Of a DNA stretch of 24,409 nucleotides, positions 23,315 through 24,409 are shown piece after piece; the first letter of the stretch is position 1; every line of letters begins with the position of its first letter. The stretch is from UBA288 sp050178135. Its GTDB lineage: Archaea; Halobacteriota; Methanomicrobia; Methanomicrobiales; Methanospirillaceae. The notes beneath the pieces were generated by a model. It had not been told where the DNA came from. It was given only the letters and a program-made list of their open reading frames with translations, and did no database searches. The position numbers and the translations under genes are program-made. Location of the stretch: assembly GCA_050178135.1 (NCBI GenBank), contig JBFXGJ010000031.1, forward strand, positions 1 through 24,409. The letters run 5' to 3'.

Positions 23315-24409
23315 GTGACACCACCCCGTCCTCGCCGGCGGCGACACGCGGGTGCGGGGTACTCTGCCACATCACGTCCCTCCCCTCCCCGTTCGGCTGC
23401 GGGGACCTCGGCCCCTGGGCGCACCGGTTCGCCGCCCTGCTCGCCGCGGGGGGCCAGGCGAACTGGCAGGTGCTGCCCCTCAACCCGACCGAGCCCGGGC
23501 TCGGTAACTCACCGTATGCGAGCCCGTCCGCGTTCGCCGGCTCCACCCTCCTCATCAGCCCCGAGTTCCTGGTCGAGGACCGGTACCTCGACGCGGACGA
23601 CCTGACGCCGCTCCCGCCGTTCCCCGACGACCGGGTCGACTATCCGGCCGTGATCGCGCACCGCACACCCCTGCTTGATCGTGCCGCCGACCGCCTTCTC
23701 GCCGCGCCGCCGCCGGCGTTCCACGCCTTCCCGGAGGAGGCCGGCGCCGGGTGGCTCGACGACCACTGCCTCTTCGCCGCCTGCCGGGAGCACTGCGGCG
23801 GCCGCCCGTGGTACGAGTGGCCCGACGACCTTCGCCTGCGCGACCCCGCGGCGCTTCTCGGGGCACGCGACGACTTCACCGTCCGTTACGATCGCGAGCG
23901 TGCCCTGCAGTTCCTCTTCTTCGACCAGTGGGCCCGACTCCGCCGGCACTGTGCCGGGCTCGGCGTCCGGCTGATCGGCGACCTCCCGATCTACGTCCCG
24001 TACGACTCGGCGGACGCCTGGGCCCACCCCGAACTCTTCAAGCTCGACGCGGACCGCCGGCCCCTGCTGGTCGCCGGCGTCCCCCCAGACTACTTCTCGG
24101 TCGAGGGGCAGCGGTGGGGCAACCCCGTCTACGACTGGGAGGCGCACCGCCAGGACGGCTATGCCTGGTGGCTCGCCCGGTTCCGCCACCTCGCCCGGCT
24201 CTTCGACGTCGTCCGGATCGACCACTTCTGCGGCTTCGTCGAGTACTGGGAGATCCCGGCGTCCGAGCCGACCGCTTGCCGCGGCTCCTGGCAGCCCGGC
24301 CCGGGGCTCGACCTCTTTGCCCGCGTCCAGGGTGCCCTGCCCCACCTTGCCCTGGTCGCGGAGGACCTGGGCCACGTCACCCCCGCGGTGGACGCCCTTC
24401 GCGACGCCC
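23311..24409 (+). CDS. malQ: 4-alpha-glucanotransferase (amylomaltase, GH77), 3' end cut by window edge
   Basis: Transfers alpha-1,4-glucan segments between chains, remodelling glucan or processing maltodextrins. 366 codons are visible from GTG 23311 (GTGA overlap with the GH57 stop; GGGGTG upstream). Signatures are GVLCHITSLPSPFGCGDLG, WQVLPLNPTEPG, NSPYASPSAFAG, FFDQWARLRRHC, LIGDLPIYVPYDSADAW, GVPPDYFSVEGQRWGNPVYDW, VVRIDHFCGFVEYW with nucleophile D304, and VAEDLGHVTP with acid/base E351. The third catalytic Asp and the remaining roughly 130-150 residues lie beyond the window. It resembles the short single-domain amylomaltase type, without the N-terminal extension of E. coli MalQ. It is the last visible gene of the alpha-glucan cluster. 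Confidence 0.95.
   Translation, partial: MSDTTPSSPAATRGCGVLCHITSLPSPFGCGDLGPWAHRFAALLAAGGQANWQVLPLNPTEPGLGNSPYASPSAFAGSTLLISPEFLVEDRYLDADDLTPLPPFPDDRVDYPAVIAHRTPLLDRAADRLLAAPPPAFHAFPEEAGAGWLDDHCLFAACREHCGGRPWYEWPDDLRLRDPAALLGARDDFTVRYDRERALQFLFFDQWARLRRHCAGLGVRLIGDLPIYVPYDSADAWAHPELFKLDADRRPLLVAGVPPDYFSVEGQRWGNPVYDWEAHRQDGYAWWLARFRHLARLFDVVRIDHFCGFVEYWEIPASEPTACRGSWQPGPGLDLFARVQGALPHLALVAEDLGHVTPAVDALRDA

Noticed and set aside
20810..23347. 845-codon minus-strand open frame.
   Set aside because: Antisense to the DUF3536-type GH57; its length reflects lack of stops in GC-rich DNA rather than a gene.
1..24409. Search by eye for CRISPR arrays, tRNA genes, insertion sequences and long direct repeats.
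   Set aside because: None seen. Recurrent short strings such as CTCGAGG reflect Leu/Glu codon choice in GC-rich coding sequence.

Overview
The window is a GC-rich, tightly packed archaeal chromosomal segment. The following point to a euryarchaeal methanogen, most likely of the order Methanomicrobiales: a diphthine synthase (a pathway of archaea and eukaryotes), a DUF357 protein, an archaeal-type cis-prenyltransferase, a COG2108-like radical SAM protein, a pilin-type N-terminus, a PolX/PHP polymerase, and ribosome binding sites of the GGAGGTGA/GGTGAT type. The order is inferred from protein style and gene content, not from a marker gene. No rRNA, tRNA, CRISPR array, transposase or prophage gene was seen. 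No gap between genes exceeds 100 bases, so coding density is very high.

Layout. (1) Positions 1-6152, all minus strand, probably one transcript read right to left: diphthine synthase, DUF357 protein, LPG_synthase_TM/UPF0104 membrane protein, bifunctional mannose-1-phosphate guanylyltransferase/mannose-6-phosphate isomerase, and a two-HMA copper-type P1B ATPase that runs off the left edge. (2) 6246-8725, minus strand: an iron unit made of a DtxR-type regulator fused to a FeoA domain, overlapping FeoB. (3) 8824-11099, plus strand: PolX, then a short catalytically degenerate cis-prenyltransferase homologue sharing a GTGA junction. (4) 11116-14435, minus strand: radical SAM protein, catalytic cis-prenyltransferase (GTGA junction), and a membrane-anchored zinc-ribbon protein. 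(5) 14525-16381, plus strand: a pilin-like N-terminus joined to a right-handed beta-helix. (6) 16388-24409, plus strand: an alpha-glucan cluster made of a divergent GH57 protein, a GT5-type glycogen synthase, a GH13 branching enzyme, a second GH57 protein with intact motifs (DUF3536 type), and a GH77 4-alpha-glucanotransferase cut by the right edge. All five are joined by overlaps.

How the genes fit together. The alpha-glucan cluster holds chain elongation, branching and remodelling activities for a glycogen-like reserve. No glycogen phosphorylase or nucleotide-sugar pyrophosphorylase for glucose is visible here. The two cis-prenyltransferase homologues look like the two subunits of a heteromeric enzyme: one has the catalytic DGNRR and RTG-E-R-S residues but no C-terminal RxG, while the other has RFG at its C-terminus but has lost the catalytic residues. 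With the GDP-mannose enzyme and the UPF0104 membrane protein, this points to polyprenyl-phosphate-linked glycan assembly.

The strongest items for a second look are the split cis-prenyltransferase pair, the pilin/beta-helix fusion, the eroded GH57 paralogue with its long out-of-frame overlap into glycogen synthase, and the DtxR-FeoA fusion with a mixed metal-ligand set. Several gene starts differ from the longest open frame; the reasons are given in the entries.
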